Positions 1-11,332 of a stretch of DNA of 64,000 bases are shown piece after piece (the first letter of the stretch is position 1; every line of letters begins with the position of its first letter). The position numbers and the translations under genes are program-made. Origin of the DNA: Pseudo-nitzschia pungens. Its lineage: Eukaryota; Bacillariophyta; Bacillariophyceae; Bacillariales; Bacillariaceae. The stretch is from contig CM074769.1 in assembly GCA_037355855.1 (NCBI GenBank), positions 1,798,001-1,862,000 on the forward strand. The letters run 5' to 3'. The notes under the pieces are model-generated. The model had not been told where the DNA came from and did not search any database. It saw nothing but the letters and a program-made list of their open reading frames with translations.

Positions 1-2296
1 GGACCATACTGGGTACATTGCTTGGTAGATTGCTAGGAACCATGCTGGGGACCATGCTTGGTAGATTGCTAGGAACCATGCTTGGTACGTTACTCGGAAC
101 CATGCTTGGAACATTGCTGGGCACCATGCTTGGAATACCAGAAGGAAAACTGCTAGGTTCCATGCTTGGAACATTACTGGGAATATTGCTGGGTTTCGTG
201 CTGGGCTTCATGCTGGGAACCATGCTGGGCTTCATGCTGGGCTTCATGCTGGGCTTCATGCTGGGCTTCATGCTGGGCTTCATACTTGGCGTCATCGTTG
301 GAAACCCACTTGGCACGTTGCTGGGTGCCATGCTGGGATCAAAACATAAATCATTTGAGTCCTGACACCATGTGTAATCAGATACTGATGGTGTACCAGG
401 AACAGGACATGCAGTCCCCAATAACATGTCTGTAACTGTGACATCAGAAAGCACCTTAGATGGCCATGAGCTAAGGCATTGGTTGAATTTCGATGCCAGG
501 CGAAACATGTAATGCATGGTAGTCACTCTTGATGTGTCCCAGTTATCAATTGGTTGGTTGAAAGAAGAAGCTTCTGAAAACATATGTGCCATATCGACAA
601 CCTTTCCTGTGTTCCATGATCCAATAGGTTGGTTAAAACCATGGTTAGATGCAAATGCACCATGCATTGCTGTAACCTTTGCTGTGTTCCATGATCCAAT
701 GGGTTGGTTGAAAGAAGAAGCACTATGGAGGAAAGACCATAGGTTTGTGACATTTCCGGTGTTCCATGATCCAATGGGTTGGTTGAAAGCAGAAGCATAT
801 ATAAACATATGTTTCATACTTGTCACACTTGATGTTTCCCAGGAACCAATGGGTTGGTTGAAAGCAGAAGCCCGTTCAAACATCCATGACATATCTGTGA
901 CCAGTCCTGTGTTCCATGAACCAATGGGTTGGTTGAAAACCCTAGCATCATAAAACGTCTTGTGAAAATCGGTGACTTTTTCTGTGTTCCATGATCCAAT
1001 GGGTTGGTTGAATTTTTTAGCACCAAAAAATGTACGATGCATATCGCTGACCTTTCTTGTGTCCCATGATCCAATTGGTTGATTAAAAACAAGAGCATTA
1101 TTGAACATAGAAAACAATGAAACAGCATTTCCTGTGTTCCATGATCCAATTGGTTGGTTGAAAGCCTGAGCATGATGAAAGGCATCATGCATACTTGTAA
1201 CACTTGATGTGTCCCAGCAATGCAGTGGCTCGTTGAATGAATACTTGTACTGAAATGCTTTGTACATGCTTGTTACAGCACCAGTATTCCAACAATTCAT
1301 AGGGACATTGCTGCCTGGGCAGTTTGTGCCAGAAAGGCAATCGGCAATAAGAATATGTAAGTCAAAACCCGAAACATCAATCACAGGACGTCCGTGACTT
1401 GAACACTCGGTAGCACAATTAATGCATCCATCAGTTGGACCCTGACACCATGTGTGGTCAGTTAAAGATGGTGTAGCAGTACTAATGGGACATCCAGTGT
1501 CCCTAAACATATTCATAGTATTTGCGGAAGAAGATACCTGCGATGGCCATGTGCCCAGGCATTGGTTGAAAGTTCCAGTATTCCAAGCAAAGTTTGCAAA
1601 TGTTTCAACTTTTTCTACGTTCCAGGAATCGATGGGTTGGTTGAACTTGGAATTCTGTGCCATGAAACCATTCATGTTTGTGACTTTTGAAGTGTCCCAT
1701 TGTCCAATTGGTTGGTTGAATTTTGTACCCCAGCAGAACATACACCACATATTTTCAAAATTCCCTGTGTTCCATGATCCAATGGGTTGGTCGAAAGCGC
1801 TAGCCTTACTAAACATAGCCGTAGTATCTGTAACACTTGATGTGTCCCAGCAATGCAGGGGCTCATTGAAGGATAACTGGGTTTCAAATGCTCTGTTCAT
1901 GTCTGTTACAGCTGAAGTATTCCAACAGTTCATAGGGACACCGCTGTATGGGCAGCTTGTGTTTGAAATGCAATTGGAAACAAGACTTCGAAAGTCAGAA
2001 CCCGAAACTTCAATCACAGGACGTTCGTGACTTGAACACTCGGTAGCACAATCAATGGTAGAAAGGGAACGACCTGGATTTGACTTCATGGGATTCTGAG
2101 AAAGCTGATAATCATTCTCCTGGGGATCAAGGTGACCAAGCAAAGAGTCTTGATGAATCTCCTTGTGAGCAGGAGAAACAAGGGGAGATTCAAGCAAAAG
2201 ATCTGGGTCATATTCCTTGGGAAGATCAACCTTTTTCTGTGCCTGGGCAAGCCAGGAAATCAAGAGGAGTGTGACAAATGAGGGGAAGAATCTCAT
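1..2296 (-). CDS. BspA-like/DUF285 secreted surface protein with Pro-Ser-Met stalk (partial, 3' end beyond window)
   Basis: The open frame runs from an ATG at 2296 to the left edge without a stop where I checked it, giving about 765 residues. The first ~20 residues (MRFFPSFVTLLLISWLAQAQ) are a classical signal peptide. After a linker come two blocks of ~25-residue repeats of the form FNQPIGSWNT..VT.M..MF (DUF285/BspA-like leucine-rich-type repeats). Each block opens with a Cys-rich header (CATECSSH.RPVI.VSG, then CP...VPMNCWNT) and closes with FNQCL..WPS. From about 365 down to 1 the protein becomes a PSM/PSN/PSK tripeptide-rich stalk. Stalks of this type occur in diatom surface proteins. Role is inferred: secreted or wall-associated recognition or adhesion. 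The shadow frames with GWLKE or STNPLDHGT repeats are not genes. Confidence 0.85.
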   Translation of the reverse strand, partial: MRFFPSFVTLLLISWLAQAQKKVDLPKEYDPDLLLESPLVSPAHKEIHQDSLLGHLDPQENDYQLSQNPMKSNPGRSLSTIDCATECSSHERPVIEVSGSDFRSLVSNCISNTSCPYSGVPMNCWNTSAVTDMNRAFETQLSFNEPLHCWDTSSVTDTTAMFSKASAFDQPIGSWNTGNFENMWCMFCWGTKFNQPIGQWDTSKVTNMNGFMAQNSKFNQPIDSWNVEKVETFANFAWNTGTFNQCLGTWPSQVSSSANTMNMFRDTGCPISTATPSLTDHTWCQGPTDGCINCATECSSHGRPVIDVSGFDLHILIADCLSGTNCPGSNVPMNCWNTGAVTSMYKAFQYKYSFNEPLHCWDTSSVTSMHDAFHHAQAFNQPIGSWNTGNAVSLFSMFNNALVFNQPIGSWDTRKVSDMHRTFFGAKKFNQPIGSWNTEKVTDFHKTFYDARVFNQPIGSWNTGLVTDMSWMFERASAFNQPIGSWETSSVTSMKHMFIYASAFNQPIGSWNTGNVTNLWSFLHSASSFNQPIGSWNTAKVTAMHGAFASNHGFNQPIGSWNTGKVVDMAHMFSEASSFNQPIDNWDTSRVTTMHYMFRLASKFNQCLSSWPSKVLSDVTVTDMLLGTACPVPGTPSVSDYTWCQDSNDLCFDPSMAPSNVPSGFPTMTPSMKPSMKPSMKPSMKPSMKPSMVPSMKPSTKPSNIPSNVPSMEPSSFPSGIPSMVPSNVPSMVPSNVPSMVPSNLPSMVPSMVPSNLPSNVPSMV

Positions 2297-5200
2297 GGTG
2301 GAAGGAGTTCAATGATTTTGTTTGGTGTCTGTGAGTGTTTGAAGTAGAGAAAAAAATGGAAGAAATCAGTGTTCCTGTGAGTAAGGACAAAAAGAACGAA
2401 CCAGAAAATGGGTTTGGATCATCTTTTTTCGTGGCAGTCAGCGCATCCATCATCATCATCATCACCATCTATGTTCAATCTTCACTTGTACGGTTGCAGT
2501 ACGTATGTTGAACAGCACAAGATTTGACACCGCGACTCATATGCCCTTTGCGCACAAATCTGGTGCGAGACCTGATATGCCAGTGCACGATGGTCGATGG
2601 TGTAGCTGGTAGCAGCACTCCGTGTCTTATTTTGATGATCCCGAACATAGAATCTGTTCATTTCGATCTCAAGCAATCAACATGCGTTTTCTGTTTCCTG
2701 TTCCTGATTCTCAAAATCCAGCGTGTTGCTTCGAACTTGCTCTCATCGTGAAGCTTCGCCACGTTCAAGTACTCATACCATGGTACAAGTACGAACTGTG
2801 CGTACTCTTACGATAACGAACCGTTCGTACGAGTACGTCCCTATCGTACGTAGGGTACAGTTTTTTTCTCTCCGAACCGCTACCGTACCGTAGTACTTGT
2901 ACCGTAAGTCATTCACTGCTTCTTATGGATAATACGCATGTTCTGACCATACAATCCTTATTATCTGACCGATTCCCTGTCTCAAAATGGTGGTGAATAA
3001 GTTAGCGTCTTTCATTCTACAAAGTACCCGTAGTAACTCTTGCTTCGTACGAAGTAATTACGGTAACCTTAACTTAACTTACTCGCAAGTTTTTTCGTAT
3101 CTTGTTAGAAATGAGGGTCTGGGAGAGGGGGAATCGTTAAAACCTGCATTTCGGCAGTTTTTCATGTAGAACTAGTGGGAATCGTCGTAAGATTACCACT
3201 CCGATCCCCCTCCAAATGCCAATACAGTACCGTAATTACCGTAATTACTGTCCTTCATTCAAAGTACGAAGTAAAAATTAAATTACGTTGTAATTGAGGT
3301 TACTTCGTACTTCGTATTTCGATACGGTACGGCACTGTACGGTACGGCAAATGGACTGGTAACCCTACCGGTAAGGTACAAATACTGGACTACGAAGAAG
3401 GGACTGCCGAAGCGCAGCTGATGAGGGTTGCGCGATGGCCAGAATTGTCACCCTCCGTTCCGTACCTGGTATCGCATTCGGATTGTCAGCCTGTGCATGT
3501 ACGGTAGATGGTGCACTCGCAGCACAAGATCATTTGCTGTGTGACCTTTTCGGAGGCAAGGAGTGCTAGTAGTAGTACCGGCTTCTTAGGCAAAGAGCGT
3601 GACCCGAAGAAGGGATTGCACTTCATACGGTAGTTGGCGGCGATCGTGGCACGGTGTCTTCGGAAATGATGATGGGCGCGATTCCTATCTGCAAACGGTT
3701 GCAATGCGTTCGAATGACTTACATGGATGGCTTGTGACTAGTTTGAATGACCTCACGTTTTGCAATGCATGCATTAATAATGGCAGCAACAGTAGGATAG
3801 ACGTTTCGTAAGTTTTCACTGTTTCGAATCTCAGAGTGGTTCTTGTGCGGCATTGCGAGAGGAGAAAATTGTTTCACGTTTTGGTCGAAATTAAGTGCTA
3901 CTAACATCGTGGTGGTAGGATACCAGTAACTTACCGTAAGGTTTACCTTCACGATCTTTTTTTTCTCAGCAGGATTTGCTGCTATTTTTTTCCAATTATG
4001 ATATGATTATCAATAGTACGGCTTTAATTTTTATGTTTAATATTTTCTGAATATGTCTTATTTGAAATTGTAAAAAAATATCTTTGATTGAAGTGTGGAT
4101 GAATTACTCGGGGTAGGTTAAATTTTAAATGCAGAATGTTTCTTCATCGAATTTATGTACATCATCAAAAATAAAAACCGAGTATCACAAATCTCACTAA
4201 GTACGAGAGTATCTTCAAGGGGTAATTGAATCGAATTGACTAATTAAACAATAAGTCGATGTTTGTTTGATATCCGAAAGCATGTTCTAATTCACGTTGT
4301 TACAACACAACATCGTTTATTAGATAAGGCTCACGAAACAGAGGTGCATTTGTTTCTTTTTGTTAATTATTTCAACTGATAGGGTTAACCGTATTTTTAA
4401 GCAACGCGTATCATCTTTTCATCTGTTTAATTAAGGTTTACTGTAATGCGCTCGAATGTTTGATTTATCGATTCCGTTCCACTTTTATTCGTCAGACCCA
4501 CTATCATTATTACTACTATTACTTCAATGATAAAGTTCGTAATGAACGTTCCCCAAACACTAATTGTATTTATTTTGTATGCATTTTTATTTTTTTGTGT
4601 ATGAATTTTACTCATGTTCAATCAAATGAGTAAAATTCTGAAACAAATCACTCGATGACTCCGAGCTTTCGTCCGTGTTCGGTAACTGCCTCATTTCGAA
4701 CTTCTCAGGTCGTTCGTTTCCATGAGCATTGCTGTAAGATTACCGTACGAGTAAGGGTAATTACGAGTAATTTACGGTAACTTATGTTGTCCAAATTGGA
4801 AGAAGTACGGTAAGATTACCAGGTAAACCTTACTCGTACCGTAAGGCTTACTCGTAACTTACTTCGTTGTTACTGTGCGTGTATTACTTCTATTTTTTTT
4901 TTAAATAACAGATCAACTTAACCGATAGGCACAACTCCACTCAACCTTGAAGTGCCAATAAGCTATGTGTCACGTAACCTTACCGTCCGAGCATACAGTT
5001 CGTAATGAACGTCCCATGATTACTGAGTTCGTACCAGTACGGTAAGGTAAGGGGAAGAATTGCTCTGCTGTACCGGTAAGGTTACGGTAACTTTTAACTT
5101 AGTCTCGGTTGGTAACGATGCACCGGTGGTAATTACTCGTACGGTAATTAAGGTTCAGTTAATTAAGACCTTACCTAACCCTTACCAAAAGTAAGGTTAA

Positions 5201-5802
5201 GATTACCGTAAATCTTAGCAGAGGCGCGACACTGTCAGCTTCGATTCATGCCGTCTTGGTCGTCTTAGCGCCGTGCTGTTCTTCGTTACTACTGTACGGT
5301 ACAAGTAAGGTTAACGGATTACACGTAAGTAACCATCACCGTAAACCTTACCGTACAGTATTGGTTTTTTTTCAATTACGCTAAGGTTCTTACTTTACCG
5401 GTACGACGGTAGTATTTGGCCGAGCTTCAGTACCGGGTTCCTTACTCGGTGCGAGCATCCAAATACTACGTAATACGTACGGTAATTAGTAATAATAATG
5501 CGAATACAAGAATACAAGAACTGTAAGGTTACCGTCAACCGTACGAGTAAGGTAAGGTTACTGGTAACCTTAAGTTACGATGTCATCTGTCATCATCCTG
5601 TTTTTTCTTTTCTCTTTCCTCTTTTGCTCGTCGGATACGTAAGGTTACCGTACGGTACAGTAAGTTACCGGTACGTAAGGTAAGATTACCGTATAAGCAG
5701 AGCAACGAAACGAAACGAAACGAAACGAAACGACACTGCCAATTCCTACAAGCGAGGAACATCGGCACCCAACGATATCAGATCCAACGCAGCAACGCAA
5801 CC
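2297..5802. other. Repeat-rich intergenic spacer built from GTAAG/CGGTAC words
   Basis: I find no convincing gene in these 3.5 kb. Stretches at about 2760-3380 and 4730-5700 are dense in short words such as TTACCGTAAG, GTACGGTAC and GGTAAGGTTA on both strands, many of them palindromic. The middle part (about 3960-4650) is AT-rich and plain. Immediately upstream of the next gene (5707-5730) is a run of five ACGAA-type pentamers. The same word family reappears at 14480-15080 and 28820-29100, so it is a dispersed feature of this genome. Confidence 0.6.
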
Positions 5803-6219
5803 ATGAACAGTGCTGCTACCACCAGCAGCGGCAGAAGACGACGAAAGAACCAGTACGTGAGCGTCAACCTGCGGTCTCCCTCCGAGGGAGAAGATTCCCC
5901 CGACAGATCTACCACGATTCGAGACGACGAAGACGACGAAGACGAAGACGAGGAGGAGGAGAAAGCCGGAAACGACACTGGCGGGGAAAGCGAAGGGAGC
6001 TGCGACGAATCGTTTGACGATGAATACTCGTGCGACGACGAAACAATAACGATTCCGCCTTTGCCTTCGCAGTCGCAGTCGCAGTCGCAGTCGCAGTCGC
6101 GTTTGAATCCCATCCACATCCCGTGCCAAATCCCGGGGCGCGAGAGAGCCGATTATTACGCGGAAACCTCCGCCATTCGTGACGACATGGATGAGAATAA
6201 CATCAACATCAACATCATC

Positions 6220-6252
<33 letters not shown>

Positions 6253-7101
6253 ATTTTCAATGACATTGACAACAACGTCATCGAAACCGGCAATCGCATC
6301 GGGACCAATAGCAGCAACCACCACCACCAAAGAATCATCCACAACCACAATCGCAATCGCAATCACAATCACAATAGCAACAATACCGGAGCGATGGAAA
6401 TCGATCCCGATGCGGTCCGGGAACTGACGGACGATCTGCACGATCTGCGGGTCAATCTGATGTTCCTGCTCCTTATCTTTGCTGTCATGGCCGGAGGATT
6501 GGCGCTCAACGATTTGTACTACCTCCGTCGACCGGGAGCAAACACGACGACCAAAACAGCAAGCACGGATGGAAATGGGCATGGGAATGCAATAAGGGAG
6601 GATGGGACGGGAATGGGGAACAACAACAGCAACAGCAACAGCAACAGCAACAACAGACCGCCGTTTCCCCACAGGGGCCACAAGATTCAGATCAATGCCA
6701 GTGCCTTTACCGCCAACGATTTCGAGTGCCTGCAACTCGACACGGGCAACTGGCCGTCCGAGCGGGTCCACTGCGAGCTCTTGCCAAACGATGGCAGCGA
6801 TGACGATAACCACAACAATAATAACAACTACAACTACAACTACAACAATAACAACGACGACGACGTCGCCCGCTATTCCTTTGTGGTGGAGCATTTCGAC
6901 GACGACGCCTGCACGGTGCCCAACGCGCAAAACCCGGTGGTGAGGCACACGGCCTCGGGGTGCTACTACTACGAAACCTACAACCACTCCTACCACGACC
7001 TGTGCCACCCCAACCGGACCCTCACCGTGTCGGCCTTTGAGGGACCGGGGTGCCTGCTGCCGCTGCCGGTGACGGCGACCAACCTGCTGCCGGAGGATTG
7101 A
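5803..7101 (+). CDS. Asn/Gln/Asp-rich single-pass membrane protein, function unknown
   Basis: A 432-aa intronless frame with an ATG in good context (AACCATGAA). Residues 1 to about 213 are hydrophilic: an Arg-rich start, an Asp/Glu run near 45-55, a (QS)n run near 87-97 and a poly-Asn run near 140-150. One strong transmembrane segment lies at about 216-237 (MFLLLIFAVMAGGLALND). The C-terminal part (240-432) has poly-Asn insertions and six cysteines clustered around ECLQL, HCELL, ACTVP, GCYYY, DLCHP and GCLLP. That fits a type II membrane protein with a disulphide-bonded extracytosolic domain (inference). I do not recognise the family. The long opposite-strand frame over this gene reflects the repeat codons, not a second gene. 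Confidence 0.7.
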
Positions 7102-8670
7102 CGGGCCGAAAACCGACACCAACAACGACACCAACAACAACACCAACACCAACATTGTGAAACACGGGAGAGACTTGGTTCCGCAGGAGATCCGGACGGA
7201 GCGCCACGCAATCCGATGCAATCCAATGCAAATGCCGCGCTGCAATGCAACGCCATGCAATCCAATGGAATGCCGTGCCGTGCCGTGCCGTGCAACGCCA
7301 TGCAACGCCATGCGATTAAGATTTGATTTTGTGCACACAACATACAAACCTAGAGGAAAACTCCATTCGTTTCTCAAAATACTCGCATGTTGTACTCCAT
7401 ACCGGTATTTCGTAACGAGTATTATGCCTTTGTATAATAACATAATAGTCTTGTAATAATATTATATTATTGTATGTGTACATAGAATACTACTCATACA
7501 TTATTTTTTCGTTAGAAAGTGGTACACGTACTGATATTATGTTTTGCATGATTATCATTACTACTACTATTTATTTACGAAAACGACCACAAAACGACCG
7601 CTTCCACCACGGCCCACCCCATCCGTGTCGCCGCCAACAAGCAAGAATCTGGCGGATCTGCGCAACGACGGCACCAGCCGCGACGAGACGGACACGGCGG
7701 AAAGCAAGGTTCCGGTGGCAATTCTCTCTCTCTTTCTCTTTCTTCCTTTCTCTTTCTTTCTTTCTTTCTTTCTTTCTTTCGTTTGTTTGTTTGTTTGTTT
7801 GTTTGTTTGTTTGTTTGTTGGAACCCAGTGAAGACCGACCTTTCTGACTACTACTACTACTAGTAGTATTTGCTTCTTGCTGCCTTGGCCAACAAATTGT
7901 TGTGGATCGAAACCAAAGAAGTCAAAGTGAAAATCAAAGAAATCAAAATCCAAGTCATCGTTTTGGTGGAGGCCCAACTGGAACCCGCCCCTGGGGAACC
8001 AAAGACCAACGCACCTTGTTGTTTGATTTGGGAGGCAGAAGGTCGTGTGTCTTTGTGCGTGCAGTAGCGTGATCTCCGGGACCAGGAGACTAGTACTAGT
8101 ACCACCACCGCACGACTGGACCAGGGGAAAACAAATCTCTGCTACTAGTAGTAGTAATAGTAGTAGTACTATTACTACTACTACTACTACTACTACTGAT
8201 ACTAATACAAGACCAAGAAGCACGACAAGGTTGACTTCAAGAAGGACAACACCAATGGCATGTCAGCAGTGCTTCTGGCCTTTGTCATTTGATTGGTCAG
8301 GGAAGCATCAACGATCCCTCTTTGAAAGAAGCACCAGCAGCACTACTACTAGCACCCACCACCACCAGCAACAGCACTCGTGCGACGGCAACCCCAGGGT
8401 TTCCCAAAAAAAGTGGGCGGCATCATCCTGGAACAACAAGAACAGGTGCAAGCAGCACCCAGCAGTAGCACCACCACCAGTGGTGCTGGGAGAAGGGGGC
8501 TAAAGGAGGACCCTTTCCCAAACTCATTTCCAGTCACACTACCAGCACCATTCAGGTCAACAACAACAACAACAACAACATGGTTCAGGAGACTGCTGTT
8601 CTTGAGCTTGATGGTGTTGGGTGGACAAGAAGAAGAAGAAGAAGAAGAAGGGGCTGGATTTGACAATGTG
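7102..8670. repeat. Microsatellite-rich intergenic region
   Basis: The region holds short tandem repeats: CAATGC/GCCGT words at 7195-7310, (CTTT)n then (GTTT)n at 7725-7820, and (TAC/TAG)n trinucleotides at 7848-7870, 8085-8105 and 8138-8205. (AAC)n lies at 8561-8580 and (GAA)n at 8627-8650. Open frames across it are low-complexity translations of these repeats and I do not accept them as genes. Confidence 0.6.
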
Positions 8671-8689
8671 GTGTAAATATATCCAATAC

Positions 8690-9720
8690 GCTAGTACTAC
8701 TAGCAGTACTAGTAGTGTGCTAAAAGACTCCTGTGTAGGGAACTTTACTGGGGCTACAGGCAGGTATTAGTATTACTAGCCTCCAGTACCTGTCTACAAG
8801 GTGCTAGGCTGTGTGCTAAGCAGCAAGCTTAGCAACAGGCTTAGCAACAGGCCAGGCTTAGCAACAGGCTTAGCAACAGCAGGCTTATTCCAAGGTGCTA
8901 TGGGTGCTATCACCAATGTAAAGATATTCGCTCGTCAGCAAATAATAGGTGATAACAATAACAACAGGATAGGACGTAGTCCCAGCAAATCGTGAGACTA
9001 CAGTGTGTACTGTCTAGTCTATTGCATACATTCAAAACACTACAAGATACTCTCCTAGAGGTGCATCGGATCATCGAAAGGGGAGGGCTTGATAGGCGTC
9101 TTATTTTAAAGAGATAAAAGAATAGTGGAGGGAGCTGAGCGTTTGGCTCAGCTCACTAATTCAGCGTGACAGCGCTGCACTGTATATTTAGCGAGCGTTA
9201 GCTCGCTTGCGCTTGCGCTAGCTCGCTTGCGCTAACTCGCTTAATTAATAACTGTTTGGGCCGGGTATCCGGTCATGGTACATATTATACACCAATGACC
9301 CGACCCCGGCGGTAGCATCGTATCTTAGCATGGTATCATGGTAGGTCAGCATCTTTCAGTATCTCGTAGCCTTAGCAACCCTAACCCTGTAGCATTTAGC
9401 TACACCATAAAAGGTGCTTTACTCGGGGTACGTACGATTGGTACAAATCGTACGCGGCAACCCTAGTAATTCTGCTAGCATCCATACTAAACAGGATATA
9501 GGTCTGCTGCTAAGCCTGCTGCTAAGCCTGTTGCTAAGCCTGTTGCTAAGCCTGTTGCCAAGCCTGTTGCTAACCATTTAGCACACAGCTCTAGCACTCA
9601 GCCCAGCACCTGTTAGTCAGTTACTGGAGGCTGCTGCCTGTAGCCCCAGTACACTGTCCTACACAGGAGCCTTAGCACAGATCATAGCACCCACCTTGAA
9701 TATCTTCATACCAAAGTGGC
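8690..9720. repeat. Inverted-repeat element with TTAGCAACAGGC arrays in both arms
   Basis: The left arm (about 8700-8930) reads GTGCTAAAAGACTCCTGTGTAG, then CTACAGGCAG, then tandem copies of GCTTAGCAACAG, then AAGGTGCTATGGGTGCTA. The right arm (about 9500-9710) carries the same blocks as reverse complement: GCTGTTGCTAAGCC tandem copies, CTGCCTGTAGCCCCAGTA, CCTACACAGGAGCCTTAGCAC and ATAGCACCCACCTTG. Between them is a GCTCGCTTGCGCTA-rich core (9185-9245). No coding frame is recognisable, so this is probably a non-autonomous foldback-type element. Related single arms occur at about 10225-10385 and 23805-23975. Confidence 0.5.
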
Positions 9721-10224
9721 CAGGGTTCTCATGTACGATTTGTACCACCAGTACTAGTAAGAGATACTTCGGTGAAGCGCCTTTAGCACACTGTAACATG
9801 GTGCTACAGGGTTCAGATTGGATGCTGTACACTTTCCCACTGATCCAACTACCGTCGGGGTATGGTCATTGTGTACAATATGTATTATAACCGGATTCTC
9901 AGCCCTGCAGTTTGCATGCAAGCAATGGAACAAGCGAGCAAGCAAGCAAGCACACAATTGAATGAATTACTTCGTATTTGCTAAAGGCTTCTCCGCTAAA
10001 TGCAACCTCATATGCTATGGTACGCTACTCTGTACTCTACAGTACTGAACCTACCAAGCTATTATGATGAAAGACCATCATGATACAGAGCTCAGCTCCC
10101 TGTACTCTTTCACGTCATATGCTCTTATCACCTTTAAACTAAGCGCTCAATCATGCCCTCCATCATGCCCTCCATCATGCCCTCCATCATGCCCTCCAAT
10201 GTAAAGATATCCAGGATGATGCTA

Positions 10225-10385
10225 TGGACTGCTGTGCTAAGACTCCTGAGTAGGGAACTGTACTGGTGGGGCTAGAGGTATCAGCCCCCAGTAACTGTCT
10301 ACAAGGTGCTAGACAGTATGCTAAAGGCTTAGCAACAGGCTTAGCAACAGGCTTTTTACAAGGTGCTATGGATGCTAACATACTA
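10225..10385. repeat. Second copy of the TTAGCAACAGGC repeat arm
   Basis: Blocks shared with 8690-8930 occur in the same order: GTGCTAAGACTCCTG, GTAGGGAACTGTACTGG, CAGTAACTGTCTACAAGGTGCTAG, two GGCTTAGCAACA units and ACAAGGTGCTATGGATGCTA. It is preceded at 10153-10196 by four tandem copies of TCATGCCCTCCA. No coding content. Confidence 0.5.
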
Positions 10386-10429
10386 TGCTACCATATATCA
10401 CTACCGTTGGGGTATGACTATAACCGGAT

Positions 10430-10856
10430 CTAGAAGAAGTGCACTGAAGAACACAGCAAAGGCTACTAGTATCACTAGTAGTAAAGAGAGGATGGAAATT
10501 GCCAAGGCACACCTCCTGTCCCCAGAGGAAATGAAAACGCTGGAGGAAGCGCGAGTGCTCTGGCCTTGTGAGGAGTAGCGCAAACGCTTGTAGTTAATGT
10601 TGTTAGTGTTTTAAAGTTTAAAATGGACTATTTATTTGTTGTTACAGAGCAGGGACGTGCCTTCGTTATTGTTGCAAATAACAAAAGACCGGGGAGATTT
10701 CGAACCTCTATCGATCGAAAAAACGGTAGAGCGACGGACGCTGAGACAGGATTGAGGCAGATTCAGTTTTAAGCGCTAAATCTACCGGCAGACGCATGTG
10801 TAGAAAATGTACTGGTTCTACTGATGTCTCAGTGACTTTAGTTACTAAACTCTTAC
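10430..10856 (+). mobile_element. 3'-terminal fragment of a TIR element (gene remnant plus terminus)
   Basis: The frame ending at 10578 encodes a short peptide (KAHLLSPEEMKTLEEARVLWPCEE) clearly related to the C-terminus of the 15406-15939 protein (KAHM-SPEVIKMMEESRAHYPCEE). The following ~280 bases also match the reverse complement of 15083-15405: the CGCAAACGCTTGTAGTTAATGTTGTTAGT block, a tract including GATTTCGAACCTCT and a terminal GTGACTTTAGTTACTAAAC...TTAC close to the other copy's terminal repeat. The 5' part is missing, so this is a broken copy. Confidence 0.6.
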
Positions 10857-11332
10857 GAAGTACGAAGTAACCTTACTTCAATAGAGGCCATGGTGGTGGA
10901 ATACAACTCCGCTACCTGGTAGCCCCCGAGGTACAATTTAATCGTGTTCAATCGTACATTACAGCGCAGAACAATTTACGTCCGTTCGGACATTCTCCAC
11001 GTCATCGATTGTGTCACGCGGAAAGTTTTCCGTGTGACATCTACGAAGGATGTCCGTACTCTTCGAGACCCGTGCGGAAGCAAATAGTCACCTCGCCAGA
11101 GCGGGACTCCCATAATACTCCCCATGAATTAAGCTATTTCGCTAAAAACATGCACGGTGTCCGCAACGGCGCCAAAATAGTACAGAGAAAGTCAGAAGCG
11201 AAGGAGACGACAAAATTCCATTCGTACCGTCTCGATTATCTCAATCATCACAAAAACGGAAAACGGAAACAAAGAACGAATTCGTTACACAAGGCATCTC
11301 AATATAATATCCCCTCTGCTGTTCTCACTACC
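10857..11332. other. Upstream region of the 11333 gene; contains a dispersed GAGGCCATGGTGG motif
   Basis: At 10881-10945 lies AATAGAGGCCATGGTGGTGG followed by TACAACTCCGCTACC and CCCCCGAGG. The same motif is found near 24946 and 38804. The frame of the next gene stays open upstream to about 11009 and contains an ATG at 11150, but the translation there looks like 5' untranslated sequence. Confidence 0.4.

Noticed and set aside
516..2030. Plus-strand repeat proteins reading GWLKE...
   Set aside because: Reverse complement of the FNQPIGSW DUF285 repeats, which have a signal peptide and one long uninterrupted frame.
5746..7443. 565-aa open frame opposite the Asn-rich membrane protein
   Set aside because: Made of poly-Val/Ile runs that are simply the reverse of poly-Asn and poly-Asp codons.
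7470..8676. Several 80-220 aa frames
   Set aside because: Low-complexity translations of (CTTT)n, (GTTT)n and (TAC)n microsatellites with no protein-like segment.
10683..10720. tRNA-like T-loop words (GGTTCGAA, TTTCGAACC) here and at 15225-15270, 16066 and 43977
   Set aside because: No acceptor, D or anticodon stems of the right spacing around them; they belong to transposon repeats.
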